NCBI RefSeq assembly: GCF_021401125.1
Contig: NZ_JACBFQ010000013.1
Span: forward strand, 62,001 to 126,000
Reading direction: 5' to 3'
DNA: 64,000 nucleotides
Source of the DNA: Xanthobacter sp. NM-59
GTDB lineage: Bacteria; Pseudomonadota; Alphaproteobacteria; Rhizobiales; Xanthobacteraceae
The notes beneath the pieces are model-generated. The model was given only the letters and a program-made list of their open reading frames with translations, was not told where the DNA came from and ran no database searches. Below are positions 26,372-34,234 of this stretch, in pieces. A program made the translations under genes and the position numbers. Each line of letters starts with the position of its first letter. Positions within the stretch are counted from its first letter, which is position 1.

Positions 26372-27000
26372 CGTAGCGCCTCCACCGCCAGTCGATGGAG
26401 CGGGACACGGAACTGGGCGCAGAAGGCGTCGTCCAGGAGGGCGTCGTCGTCCGGCGGCGCGTTGGCGCCGACCGCGAGACGTCTATCGAGATGGCGCTCA
26501 CGCGCCTCGAGGGCGCTGGCGTAGATGGCATCGGAGACCGGAAGCGTCTTTACGCCGGCGAGGGCGATGAAGCCCTCCACCGCATGGTGCGCCATGCGGG
26601 CGGGCAGGTGGTTGCGGTCCATCAGGAGCCTCTCGGCGCGCCGCGCCGCCACCTGGCTGGTGAAGGCCCGTTCTGCCCCCTCCACCGCTGTTGTAAGGCC
26701 CGAGGCGCCGCCGTCGGGATCCTCTAGGATGGCCGTGATGGCCGTGTCCGCGAGGAAGATCTTCGCGCCTTCGCCTGGAATGGCGCAGTCGTGCCGGATG
26801 ATCCGGGCCATGGAAGCGCGGAGCAGACCGACCTCTTCGCGCAGAGGACGCAGGCGCATCGCAAGGGGGAGTTTCGAGGCGCGCCGCTGGAGCGCCTCGC
26901 GGGCCGCGATCCCCACCGCCTCCGTTACACCCACGCCCAGCGCTTTGGCGAGGGCGCGCACGGCGCGCTCGGTTTCCTCGTTTCTCACGTGGAACGGCAT
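26368..27000 (-). CDS. VapB-like DNA-binding domain fused to a PIN-like segment
   Basis: A 210-residue protein. The first ~40 residues (MPFHVRNEETERAVRALAK, then GVTEAVGIAAREAL) match the VapB/Rv0623-type antitoxin ribbon-helix-helix region. The rest, beginning IFLADTAITAILEDPDGG and continuing with a helical region, is reminiscent of a VapC PIN domain in order and spacing, but the full set of PIN acidic residues cannot be confirmed. Ordinary VapB antitoxins are about 80 residues, so this may be an antitoxin-toxin fusion, possibly inactive, or an unrelated regulator. It overlaps both neighbours by 1-4 bp. Confidence 0.55.
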   Translation of the reverse strand: MPFHVRNEETERAVRALAKALGVGVTEAVGIAAREALQRRASKLPLAMRLRPLREEVGLLRASMARIIRHDCAIPGEGAKIFLADTAITAILEDPDGGASGLTTAVEGAERAFTSQVAARRAERLLMDRNHLPARMAHHAVEGFIALAGVKTLPVSDAIYASALEARERHLDRRLAVGANAPPDDDALLDDAFCAQFRVPLHRLAVEALR

Positions 27001-27971
27001 CAGGACCTCCTCTTGCGCGAAGACGCGTGGCGGGTGAGCAGGTCGGTCTGCCCACCTGTGGGGATGCCGAACTTCTGCATGCCTTCCCGCAGGCAGTCGG
27101 CGGTCATCTCGATGTAGGAGAGAAGTTGAGGAAGCGTGCTGCCCTCAACTTCAGCGTGGAGCATGGCCTTGACGGCGCGCCCTAGCTTGCGGACGTGCTC
27201 GTGGCCCTTGCCACTGCGGAGATCCAGTCCGGAGGCTTGCTCGAAGGCGCTTACGCGCTCTTCGAGGGCGGTTCGCTCGCCGAGGCGCCGGTGCACCTCA
27301 GCTTCCACCCTCTGCTCCATGTTGTGCTGGTTGGTGAGCCGCTTTTCCATCTCCTCGATGGCGTCGGCGAGGCGGTCCTCGGACACCTGGCCGGCGCGGC
27401 GCATGAGGGCCGCCAGGAACTGGCGGTCCACGGGCTGTGCCGGATTGTCGTCGTGGCGCTCGGGGGCTTTGCGGTGGGTGGTTAGGATGGTGTTGCCGAT
27501 GTCCTGGAGTTCCATCCAGCCCCAGGTTGGGGGTAGTTCGTCCATGTTTCGCACCACGCCGGGCGTCGATACCAGGACCCATGCGTCGCAATAGCGGGCG
27601 ATGATGTCCGCCTTCTCGGGCTTCTTCATCTCGCGCATGAAGTCGGAACGGGCGACTTTGACCTCGAAGCCGGTGATGTTCAGTCCGCGCGAGGGCCACA
27701 GGGACATGGCGATCGCGTCGGCGCGCCGACACGCCGCGGCGCCGGTGCTGTCCGCCACCTCGAAGAGAATGGCGTGCGCGGGGCCGCGGTAGTTGTAAGC
27801 GAGCGCGTTCTTGACGGCCGCCGTCAGGAGGCGGGCACTGGGAGGTTCGGAGTTGACGGCTGTCAACTCGATCTCCTGTTCTGTCAACCCGGACGGCTGT
27901 GTGGGAGCCGTTCCTTGAGCGTCCGTCAACCGGGGCGGGGTGGGCTTGCCGATAGGCTTGTCTTGTCCCAT
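27000..27971 (-). CDS. MmcB-like PD-(D/E)XK nuclease-related protein
   Basis: A 323-residue protein. The core (about 70-170) carries the MmcB-type DNA-repair nuclease-like signature: RADAIAMSLWPSRGLNI, GFEVKVARSDFMREM, KKPEKAD, YCDAWVLV and ELPPTWGWMELQ. The GFEVK strand is the expected catalytic E-x-K. The C-terminal half is a helical, coiled-coil-like extension (about 200-300). Near the N-terminus, ELTAVN is encoded by a parS palindrome (27852-27867). Related proteins occur in phages and alphaproteobacterial DNA-repair regulons. Start ATG 27971, overlapping the previous stop (TGATG). Confidence 0.75.
   Translation of the reverse strand: MGQDKPIGKPTPPRLTDAQGTAPTQPSGLTEQEIELTAVNSEPPSARLLTAAVKNALAYNYRGPAHAILFEVADSTGAAACRRADAIAMSLWPSRGLNITGFEVKVARSDFMREMKKPEKADIIARYCDAWVLVSTPGVVRNMDELPPTWGWMELQDIGNTILTTHRKAPERHDDNPAQPVDRQFLAALMRRAGQVSEDRLADAIEEMEKRLTNQHNMEQRVEAEVHRRLGERTALEERVSAFEQASGLDLRSGKGHEHVRKLGRAVKAMLHAEVEGSTLPQLLSYIEMTADCLREGMQKFGIPTGGQTDLLTRHASSRKRRS
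27852..27867. promoter_or_regulatory. parS-type site within the MmcB-like gene
   Basis: GTTGACGGCTGTCAAC matches the repABC parS form GTTnnnnGCnnnnAAC. It lies inside a coding region and is read as Leu-Thr-Ala-Val-Asn. Confidence 0.75.
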
Positions 27972-28456
27972 CACGCCGTCCTTGCGGGCGCGAGTGGCTC
28001 ACAGGTCAGCCCGTTCGCCACCCGCCCGAGTACGTCCGCATGGCAGGGCTGGCACGCGGCGCAGGCCTCGCCAAATGGTCGACCGGCGTGGTGCCGCTCG
28101 CAGAGCCGGCACCAGCAGGCGAGGTTTTTGCTGCGCAACTCGTCTTTGGCGCGCCGACGCGTGTGGATGCCCCATTCACTATTGAGCCAGGCGCCGTAGA
28201 GCCCCACCGCGGCCCCGAGGGCCGCGGCCAGGGTGCCTGCAGCGGCTTTGGGCGCGCTGTCGCTGTCGGGGAGCCGGCACCGCACCTCGAAGGCCCCGTC
28301 CTCGCAGGCGATGACGTGGAAGTGGTTGCCCCACCGCGTTGAGCGGTCGATCTTCAGGGTGTTCTCCGGCATCCGCCAGCCCCTGGTGCGAGAGAGCTGG
28401 ATGCGGATAGGCTGCTCAGGCATTGGCGGCTCTCCGACCTGCATATGGATCTTCAT
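27971..28456 (-). CDS. DUF4326 domain protein
   Basis: A 161-residue protein with the DUF4326 layout: RIQLSRTRGWRMPENTLKI, RSTRWGNHF, and the C-terminal ELRSKNLACWC ... CHADVLGRVAN cysteine/histidine motif. The family is common in phages and has no proven function. The ATG at 28456 is preceded on its strand by GGGAGGAG, part of a (GGGAG) pentamer repeat. A longer in-frame upstream reading is possible but low in complexity. Confidence 0.78.
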   Translation of the reverse strand: MKIHMQVGEPPMPEQPIRIQLSRTRGWRMPENTLKIDRSTRWGNHFHVIACEDGAFEVRCRLPDSDSAPKAAAGTLAAALGAAVGLYGAWLNSEWGIHTRRRAKDELRSKNLACWCRLCERHHAGRPFGEACAACQPCHADVLGRVANGLTCEPLAPARTA

Positions 28457-28655
28457 GAGGCGCTCCTCCCCTCCCCTCCCCTCCCCTCCCCGCCCGGTCG
28501 CGTGCGTCGCCTTCAGGCGACCGGGCTTCTTCACGGAAGTCTGCAAACCGGCACCGGCTGCAGGGGCGCAGTTCACCTGACGCGGAGGTGACTTCGCCGC
28601 TGCCGTCGCAGCAGACGCAGCGGGTCCGCGGCTGGAGCCTCGGGATGCTGCTCAT
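28416..28655 (-). CDS. Small CxxCxGxG zinc-finger peptide
   Basis: A 79-residue peptide with CVCCDGSGEV ... PCSRC near the N-terminus, a DnaJ-like pair of CxxC motifs expected to bind one zinc. Its ATG overlaps the preceding methyltransferase stop (ATGA), which supports real, coupled translation. The C-terminal half is encoded by a GGGAG pentanucleotide repeat and overlaps the DUF4326 gene by about 40 bp, so only the zinc-finger half is likely under selection. Confidence 0.55.
   Translation of the reverse strand: MSSIPRLQPRTRCVCCDGSGEVTSASGELRPCSRCRFADFREEARSPEGDARDRAGRGGEGRGGAPHEDPYAGRRAANA
28466..28490. repeat. Pentanucleotide tandem repeat (CTCCC)x5
   Basis: Five exact copies of CTCCC (GGGAG on the coding strand) lie inside the zinc-finger peptide gene and immediately upstream of the DUF4326 ribosome-binding site. 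A change in copy number would shift the frame of the peptide. Confidence 0.85.
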
Positions 28656-29311
28656 GCGATGGTCTCCGGCGTGTCGACCGACAGGGCCACCGTCAGCGGT
28701 TGGACCCAGATGGGGAGGCCGCCGAGCTCGCCGCAGTCGTGCGTGGTCTCGGCAAACGCATACCCATAGGCGGCAAGGAGCGCCTGGATCTGGTCGAGGA
28801 GCCAGCGACCGCGCGTCGCGATGCGGGGCACGTTCTCGAAGAGGAAGAACTCGACGGGGTCATCCTTGAAGGCCTCGAGCGCCAGCCACACCGCGCGCAG
28901 CGTGAGTCCGTTGAGCGCCTGGTACTTCGGGGAGAGTGAGATCCGCTCGGACAGCAGTCCCGAAAATCCCTTACATGGCGCGGACACGAACCAGATGTGC
29001 GGGCGCTCGTAGTGCATAGCGCGCTGCACGTCGGCCGTTGTCGCTTCCCGCCAGCCGGCCGGCGGCATTCTCTCGTGGAAAGCGAGGTATTGCTCCCGCG
29101 TCATGAGATCGAGAACAGTGCCCTTGACGCCGGCGAAGCGCTCGAAGTCTCTGATGCCGGCCGGATCGACATCGATACCGCCAATGTTCCGGAACCGAGC
29201 GACCATGTTGCCCACTCGGGCATTGCCTTTCCGGAAACCTTTGGCGCCGAACCCACTGCCACAGCAGAGGTGGCCGACACGGATTTCCTTCACGATTTCC
29301 ATGTTGCTCAT
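28652..29311 (-). CDS. C5-cytosine DNA methyltransferase-like protein, short form
   Basis: A 219-residue protein with recognisable C5-methyltransferase motifs: motif I-like HLCCGSGFGAKGF, the catalytic PCKGFS (motif IV, APCKGFSGLL) and FENV (motif VI). It ends soon after CGELGGLPIWVQ, where full enzymes continue with the QRRxR-type motif VIII, the target recognition domain and motifs IX-X. It is therefore truncated and may be inactive, or depend on a partner. The ATG at 29311 has GGAG at the right spacing. The stop overlaps the next start (ATGA). Confidence 0.72.
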   Translation of the reverse strand: MSNMEIVKEIRVGHLCCGSGFGAKGFRKGNARVGNMVARFRNIGGIDVDPAGIRDFERFAGVKGTVLDLMTREQYLAFHERMPPAGWREATTADVQRAMHYERPHIWFVSAPCKGFSGLLSERISLSPKYQALNGLTLRAVWLALEAFKDDPVEFFLFENVPRIATRGRWLLDQIQALLAAYGYAFAETTHDCGELGGLPIWVQPLTVALSVDTPETIA

Positions 29312-29356
29312 TCGCTGCTCCAGGTTTTTGCCCTGTCGTGAGGGTGTATGGTTGCT

Positions 29357-29373
29357 ACGGCTCGTGTAGCCGT
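29357..29373. terminator. Short hairpin between the zinc-ribbon and methyltransferase-like genes
   Basis: ACGGCT / AGCCGT with a 5-nt loop in the 68-bp gap. There is no T-run, so this is only a possible attenuator or RNA-stabilising element. Confidence 0.3.
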
Positions 29374-29379
29374 CTGCTT

Positions 29380-29958
29380 TCAGCGGCTATCCTTGAAGGC
29401 CTGCAGAAAGCTGCATGCGGCCGGGGCGAGGCGCTCCAGGAGGCAGGAGGCGCCTGCGGACGTTCCTCGGCGTGAAAGCGGCCCAAACAGGTGCTCGTCG
29501 ATCACGAAGGGGCCATGTGGGAGGAATGGGTCCTCGCCATGGGGCATCCGTCCCGTCCGGTAGTGCCGGCGCGTGATGCCCCACTCTTCTCCACTGGTGG
29601 CCCTGGCGTGGAACGTCTGGAGCTCATCGGGAATCTGGACGAGGAGATGAGGATTGCAATGCCCTATCCCGCACGGGTCGACGATGCTAGCTACGTACAG
29701 GGCGATGCCGTGGGAGGTTGCGCCGCAGCCGCACCGATACTCAATTGTCGTCCCCTCCATGAGGGGAGATGGCTCGTTGCTCGCCAGGAAGGCCAGTGGG
29801 GTGAAGGCGACGCGCTCCGGCTCGTCGGCGCACGCTGGGCAGCGGGGTCTGACCGCGCTCATAACCGGGCGGGTGGCCATGAGGATGCGATGGGGGCGAA
29901 AGAGGACCCTGCCCTCTTCCCGCGCTGACGGGCGCACGGCCGGGCGCGTCAGGGTCAT
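29380..29958 (-). CDS. Zinc-ribbon hypothetical protein
   Basis: A 192-residue protein with a four-cysteine zinc ribbon (RCPACAD at about 39-42 and YRCGCGA about 35 residues later). No other family match. The ATG at 29958 overlaps the topA stop (ATGA), implying coupling to topoisomerase. It could be a DNA-associated accessory factor, but that is inferred from position. Confidence 0.6.
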   Translation of the reverse strand: MTLTRPAVRPSAREEGRVLFRPHRILMATRPVMSAVRPRCPACADEPERVAFTPLAFLASNEPSPLMEGTTIEYRCGCGATSHGIALYVASIVDPCGIGHCNPHLLVQIPDELQTFHARATSGEEWGITRRHYRTGRMPHGEDPFLPHGPFVIDEHLFGPLSRRGTSAGASCLLERLAPAACSFLQAFKDSR

Positions 29959-32180
29959 TTCGATGCCCTCTTTCCGAAAGCCTTGTCCAGGGCGGAACTG
30001 GCGTCGACCATCAGCACCTTGTCGGGCCATCCGGCTGGCGGACGGATCTTCTTGTCGCCCACCAGGCGGCGCAGCAGGTCCATTTGCTTGTCGCTGGCGT
30101 AGCGGGGGGCGCCGTCCGAGGCGGAGGTGCCCTCCCCCCGCCTGCTGCTGCGTCGGCCGCCGGTTGTGCTCTTGCGTGTGTCCGACGCCTTGCGATCGGA
30201 AGATCCGCCCATGATCTGGTCGAGAAGCTTCGAGGCTGAGAGCTTCGAGATGGCGGGCCAGCCCTCAGGTGCTGGCACCTTGCCTTCGTCAATTGCCCTC
30301 TGGATCACGCTGATCTGCTTCTCGGAAGCCGGTTCGCCGGCCATGCGCGCCGCAAATGCTGCCTCGTGCGCAGCGTCGTAGGCTTTCTTGTTGGCGTCGA
30401 TCCAGGTGCGCAACGCTGCCGTGCTGCGGGCGGTGTCGTCAGGAAGATCGATGCCGAGCGCCTGCGCGATCGAGCGGGCGTAGGTGACGGCCTTATCGGA
30501 CGGAGGCAGGGGGCCGTTCGGATCGAAGCCCATGTCCTTCATCTGCACGCCGATCTCGGCGCGCAGCTTCTGGTGCATGCCCGAGATGACCTCCCGGTAC
30601 TGCGCTTTGCCGGAGGCGATGTCGTCGAGTTCGTCCTCGGCGCGGCGGGTAAAGTCGAGGTCTACGAAGCTGTACTTGCCGCGCAGCGCCTGGACGACGG
30701 CGCGCCCGATGGCTGTGGGGAAGAGGTGCTTGGCTTTGCCCTTTTCCTCGACGAAGTTCCGATCCTTCATGATGGTGCGCATGATGGAGGCATATGTGGC
30801 CGGCCGGCCGACGCCGGCGGCTTCGAGGGCCTTGATCAGCGTAGCCTGTGTGTACCGGGTCGGCGGGGTGGTCGCCTTGGCGAGCACTTCGCCACTGTCG
30901 GCGCGCTTCGAGGACCCCTTCGGGAGCGCGGGCACAGCGCCGTTGCTGTCAGGCTTCACCTCGTCGTCGTTCTCGCCCTCCTTCGCCTGAAGGACGAGCC
31001 AGCCAGGCTTTTGCAGGACGCGGCCGGTCGCCCCGAAGCGATAGCGGTCCTCTCCCTGTTGGCATTCCAGCTCGACGTTTGTCGCAAAATACTCCGCCGC
31101 CGCGAGCTGGCTGGCGACGGCCTGTTGCCAGATGAGCTGGTAGAGCTTCTGCTGCTTGTCGTCATCCCCGACGACAGCCCGCTCGAGGTGGGTTGGATGG
31201 ATGGCGGGATGCGCCTCCTGGGCACTCTCCTTGGAGGCCCACTTCCGCGGTGAGGCGGGAACCGGCCAGCCGCGTTCTCCTGCCAGCTCGCGGATAGCAG
31301 CGATGGCCTCCGGATCGAGATTGGGGTTGTCAGTGCGGTGATAGGAGATGTGCCCCGCTTCGTAGAGCTTCTGCGCCAGCTGCATGGTGACATCGACGTC
31401 GAACCGGAAGCGCCTGAATGCGGCCTGCTGGAGCTCGGAGGTCGTGAACGCGGCCGGCGGCTGACGCGGGACTATTTTCGTCTCGCTGGTGATCACCTTG
31501 AAGTCGCGACAGCCGGCCGCCTTTTCCGCGCGGCCGACATCGAGCAGGTATTGCTCGTCGTTGCCGAGCCAGGGTTTGGTATCCCATTCGGCGGTCCACT
31601 TGCCGCCGTCGAACACGACGCGTGCGCCGAAGTGCTTCGTCTGCGTGAAACGTTCGATGGCCTCTTCGCGCTCCACCACCAGGCGAACCGCCGGCGATTG
31701 CACCCGGCCGGCGCTCGCCTTGGTGGCGAGGAGCCGCGACAGAAGGGGGGAGACCTCGAAACCCACGAGGCGATCCAGGGCGCGCCGAGCCTCCTGCGCA
31801 CTCACAAGCGCCTCGTCGATAGTGCGGGGGGCCGAGACGGCCGCCTTTACGGTCTGCTCGGTGATGGCGTTGAAAGTAACGCGCTTAGGCGAGCGAAGCC
31901 TCAGCACCTCCATTAGATGCCAGGAGATCGCCTCCCCCTCCCGGTCCGGGTCCGTGGCGAGGAACACCTCGTCGGCATGTCTCGCCAAGCTCACCAGCTT
32001 TGCAACTTGGTCTGGCTTTGTCACGACATATTCGAGGCGGTAGTCCGGAGACGACACGCCAATGCGACCCGAGGGGAGATCGCGGATATGCCCCATCGAC
32101 GCGGCGACCTGCCAGTCAGAGCCGAGATAGGTTTGAATGGTCTTTGCCTTTGCAGGGCTCTCAACGATCAGCAAGCGCAT
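29955..32180 (-). CDS. topA: Type IA DNA topoisomerase
   Basis: A 741-residue topoisomerase that relaxes negative supercoils by single-strand passage. It begins MRLLIVESPAKAKTIQTYLG (Toprim), with DPDREGEAISWHL, SAGRVQSPA and the catalytic tyrosine in SYHRTDNP (Y280). Instead of zinc fingers, the C-terminus carries two related ~45-residue units (SEKQISVIQRAIDEG...GWPAISKLSASKLLDQIMG and SDKQMDLLRRLV...GWPDKVLMVDASSALDKAFG) separated by an Arg/Ser-rich linker. The ATG at 32180 is fixed by the Toprim start. It heads the minus-strand DNA-processing cluster and may help plasmid replication or transfer. Confidence 0.92.
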   Translation of the reverse strand: MRLLIVESPAKAKTIQTYLGSDWQVAASMGHIRDLPSGRIGVSSPDYRLEYVVTKPDQVAKLVSLARHADEVFLATDPDREGEAISWHLMEVLRLRSPKRVTFNAITEQTVKAAVSAPRTIDEALVSAQEARRALDRLVGFEVSPLLSRLLATKASAGRVQSPAVRLVVEREEAIERFTQTKHFGARVVFDGGKWTAEWDTKPWLGNDEQYLLDVGRAEKAAGCRDFKVITSETKIVPRQPPAAFTTSELQQAAFRRFRFDVDVTMQLAQKLYEAGHISYHRTDNPNLDPEAIAAIRELAGERGWPVPASPRKWASKESAQEAHPAIHPTHLERAVVGDDDKQQKLYQLIWQQAVASQLAAAEYFATNVELECQQGEDRYRFGATGRVLQKPGWLVLQAKEGENDDEVKPDSNGAVPALPKGSSKRADSGEVLAKATTPPTRYTQATLIKALEAAGVGRPATYASIMRTIMKDRNFVEEKGKAKHLFPTAIGRAVVQALRGKYSFVDLDFTRRAEDELDDIASGKAQYREVISGMHQKLRAEIGVQMKDMGFDPNGPLPPSDKAVTYARSIAQALGIDLPDDTARSTAALRTWIDANKKAYDAAHEAAFAARMAGEPASEKQISVIQRAIDEGKVPAPEGWPAISKLSASKLLDQIMGGSSDRKASDTRKSTTGGRRSSRRGEGTSASDGAPRYASDKQMDLLRRLVGDKKIRPPAGWPDKVLMVDASSALDKAFGKRASK

Positions 32181-32202
32181 GTAAGCACCTCGGACGGGCC
32201 GT

Positions 32203-32227
32203 GGCATGAAATGCCAATAAATGGCAT
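32203..32227. promoter_or_regulatory. Nested inverted repeats (candidate operator) upstream of topA
   Basis: GGCAT-GAA-ATGCC (32203-32215) overlaps ATGCCA-ATAAA-TGGCAT (32211-32227). Three ATGCC/GGCAT half-sites in 25 bp, 23 bp upstream of the topA start, look like a repressor or autoregulatory site. Confidence 0.6.
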
Positions 32228-32496
32228 ATGATGCGCGATAACCGGCGATAAAATGACAGATAGAACGCAAAATGCGTGTATGACAAGGCGTATCATCGGA
32301 TGAATTATCGGTCGCTGCCTCTGAGGCTAGGCGACTCTGCGCGGGACGAGCGGGGGCCCAACGGCTTAACGCTTGAGCTGCTGAATTTGGACCTACCGTT
32401 CCTTCGCTAGTCGTGCCGCGCACCGCGGATGCAGGCTGGGCGCACGCGTCGCGGAGGCTTGCCAGATGAACTCGCATAACCGCGTCCTCTAGAGCC

Positions 32497-32512
32497 GGTG
32501 ACGGCTGTCAAC
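32497..32512. promoter_or_regulatory. parS-like site with one mismatch
   Basis: GGTGACGGCTGTCAAC differs from the parS form only at position 2. Confidence 0.5.
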
Positions 32513-32846
32513 AATCGCCGGGTATAGGCTCGACGGCGTGTGTGAGGTCGTAGGGAAATGCTCTATGCAGGCGTAGAAAGCCAATAAAATCAATACGATA
32601 AGTCGCATCGTGTGCGGCAGGCGTGCAAAATATAAAGAAATTGCTCAGAAAATCACGTAAACGATTGAAATATAATGCGAAAAAACCCGCGGATCAGATC
32701 CGATCTTCGTGCATGGGCCTGCATAGAAGCTTCATTCGGCTGGCTATCAACCGGCAGGAGGCGACTCGACGGACCGATCCCGCTCCGCTGGCAACGCCGA
32801 AACAAGTCGGCAAGGTGTTGCCCCTATTTTCTTGCGCGCCGGCATC

Positions 32847-32862
32847 GTTGACAGCTGTCAAC
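32847..32862. promoter_or_regulatory. parS site upstream of repA
   Basis: GTTGACAGCTGTCAAC is a perfect 16-bp palindrome of the repABC parS type, 160 bp before repA. It also contains TTGACA on both strands, so RepB binding could affect transcription. Confidence 0.85.
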
Positions 32863-33022
32863 TTCCAATTTCACTCTTGCGCCTTGGGTCGTTTATGTGC
32901 CTACTAGGCGCGCAAAATGTGGTCATACGCGAAAAAAGCCGCGCCGACGGTCATTCTGCGCGTATGTAGCGCCTGGCCTACCCGGGCAGGCAATGCGTAG
33001 CTGTCGCTAACAGGAGGCATTA

Positions 33023-34234
33023 ATGACAACGGCCGCAGTTCCGGAGACCACGTCGGATCTCCCTATGTACGAAGTGTTCGGAGCCGACGGACGCATCTTG
33101 TCGGAGAAGCTCAACGAGCACAGGCTGAAGATGTTTCCCCCGCTCGCGCTGAAGCAGATGCGAGGATTCTCCACGGCGGAAGCTGCGCGTCTGATCGGGG
33201 TGCACGATGGATACCTTCGTAAGCTCATGGGGCAGGAGGGGGCGCCCCAGCCCGAGACGCTGCCCGGCGGGCGCAAGCTATATTCTCTGCAAGTGATTCA
33301 GGGGATCCGGGAATATCTGTCTCTGGGCGGGAATAGACAGTATGTGCGTCACCGCGCCGGGCCAGAGCATCTGCAGGTGTTGGCGGTTGTCAACTTTAAG
33401 GGTGGTAGCGGGAAAACCACAACGAGTGCCCACCTTGCTCAGTATCTCGCGATGCAGGGATACCGGGTGCTTGGGGTGGACCTCGATCCCCAGGCATCCT
33501 TTTCGGCGATGTTGGGCTACCAGCCCGAGTATGACGTGCAAGCAGGTGACTCGCTTTATGGTGCGGTCCAGTACGTCGATGAGCAGCGGGCGATGTCGGA
33601 GGTCATCCGACGAACCTATTTCCCTGGTCTGGACATGGTCCCGGGCTCGCAGGAGCTTATGGAATTTGAGCACGAAACGCCGAAGGTCCTTGCGAGCGGC
33701 CCGGCGTTTGGTGACTACTTCTTCGTGCGAGTGGCAAACGCACTGTCAAGCGTGGCCGATGACTACGACGTAGTGGTCATGGATTGCCCGCCATCGCTGG
33801 GATACCTGACGTTGTCGGCGCTCTGTGCCGCCACCGGCATCATTGTGCCAGTGCACCCGCAGATGCTGGACGTTCTGAGTATGAGCCAGTTTCTCCAGAC
33901 GGTGTCGGCACTGATGTCGGTGGTCGGCGCGGGCGGTGCCAAAGTGCAATATGATTTCATGCGGTATCTCATCACGCGCCTAGAGCCCCAGGATGGCCCG
34001 CAGCTTCAGATGATGGGATTCATGCGTGGCTTGCCAGACCTAGCCGATCGTGTGCTCAAGAATCCCGTGCTGAAGAGCACGGCGATCGCAGATGCGCAGT
34101 TGACGAACCAGACGCTGTATGAAGTGGAGCGGAGCCAGTTCAACAAGGCGACATATGACCGTGCCCTCAACTCGCTCAACGATGCGAACGGTGAGATCGA
34201 GGAATTGATCCGCAAGGCCTGGGGGAGGGTGTGA
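33023..34234 (+). CDS. repA: RepA partition ATPase (ParA family)
   Basis: A 403-residue plasmid-partition ATPase of the RepA group. An N-terminal helix-turn-helix region (about 48-75, RGFSTAEAARLIGVHDGYLRKLM) precedes the ParA core with Walker A KGGSGKTT (126-133), DLDPQAS and VVMDCPPSLGYLTL. In this family the protein segregates plasmid copies with RepB and parS and represses its own operon. Start ATG 33023 has AGGAGG upstream. The stop overlaps repB by 1 nt. Confidence 0.93.
   Translation: MTTAAVPETTSDLPMYEVFGADGRILSEKLNEHRLKMFPPLALKQMRGFSTAEAARLIGVHDGYLRKLMGQEGAPQPETLPGGRKLYSLQVIQGIREYLSLGGNRQYVRHRAGPEHLQVLAVVNFKGGSGKTTTSAHLAQYLAMQGYRVLGVDLDPQASFSAMLGYQPEYDVQAGDSLYGAVQYVDEQRAMSEVIRRTYFPGLDMVPGSQELMEFEHETPKVLASGPAFGDYFFVRVANALSSVADDYDVVVMDCPPSLGYLTLSALCAATGIIVPVHPQMLDVLSMSQFLQTVSALMSVVGAGGAKVQYDFMRYLITRLEPQDGPQLQMMGFMRGLPDLADRVLKNPVLKSTAIADAQLTNQTLYEVERSQFNKATYDRALNSLNDANGEIEELIRKAWGRV

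Larger units (their letters stand above)
32181..33022. other. Large non-coding AT-rich region between topA and repA
   Basis: 842 bp without a convincing gene. It holds two parS-type sites (listed separately), nested ATGCC/GGCAT repeats beside topA, a perfect 13-bp palindrome CGGATCAGATCCG (32690-32702), a TATAAT at 32671-32676 without a good -35, and AT-rich tracts around 32580-32680. CGCAAAATGYG-like strings recur at about 32268 and 32911. This is the most origin-like non-coding stretch in the window and must carry the divergent topA and repA promoters. Confidence 0.55.

Noticed and set aside
32623-32907. 94-codon plus-strand frame in the topA-repA gap
   Set aside because: Crosses a parS palindrome, lacks a ribosome-binding site and family motifs, and lies in AT-rich regulatory DNA; treated as non-coding.
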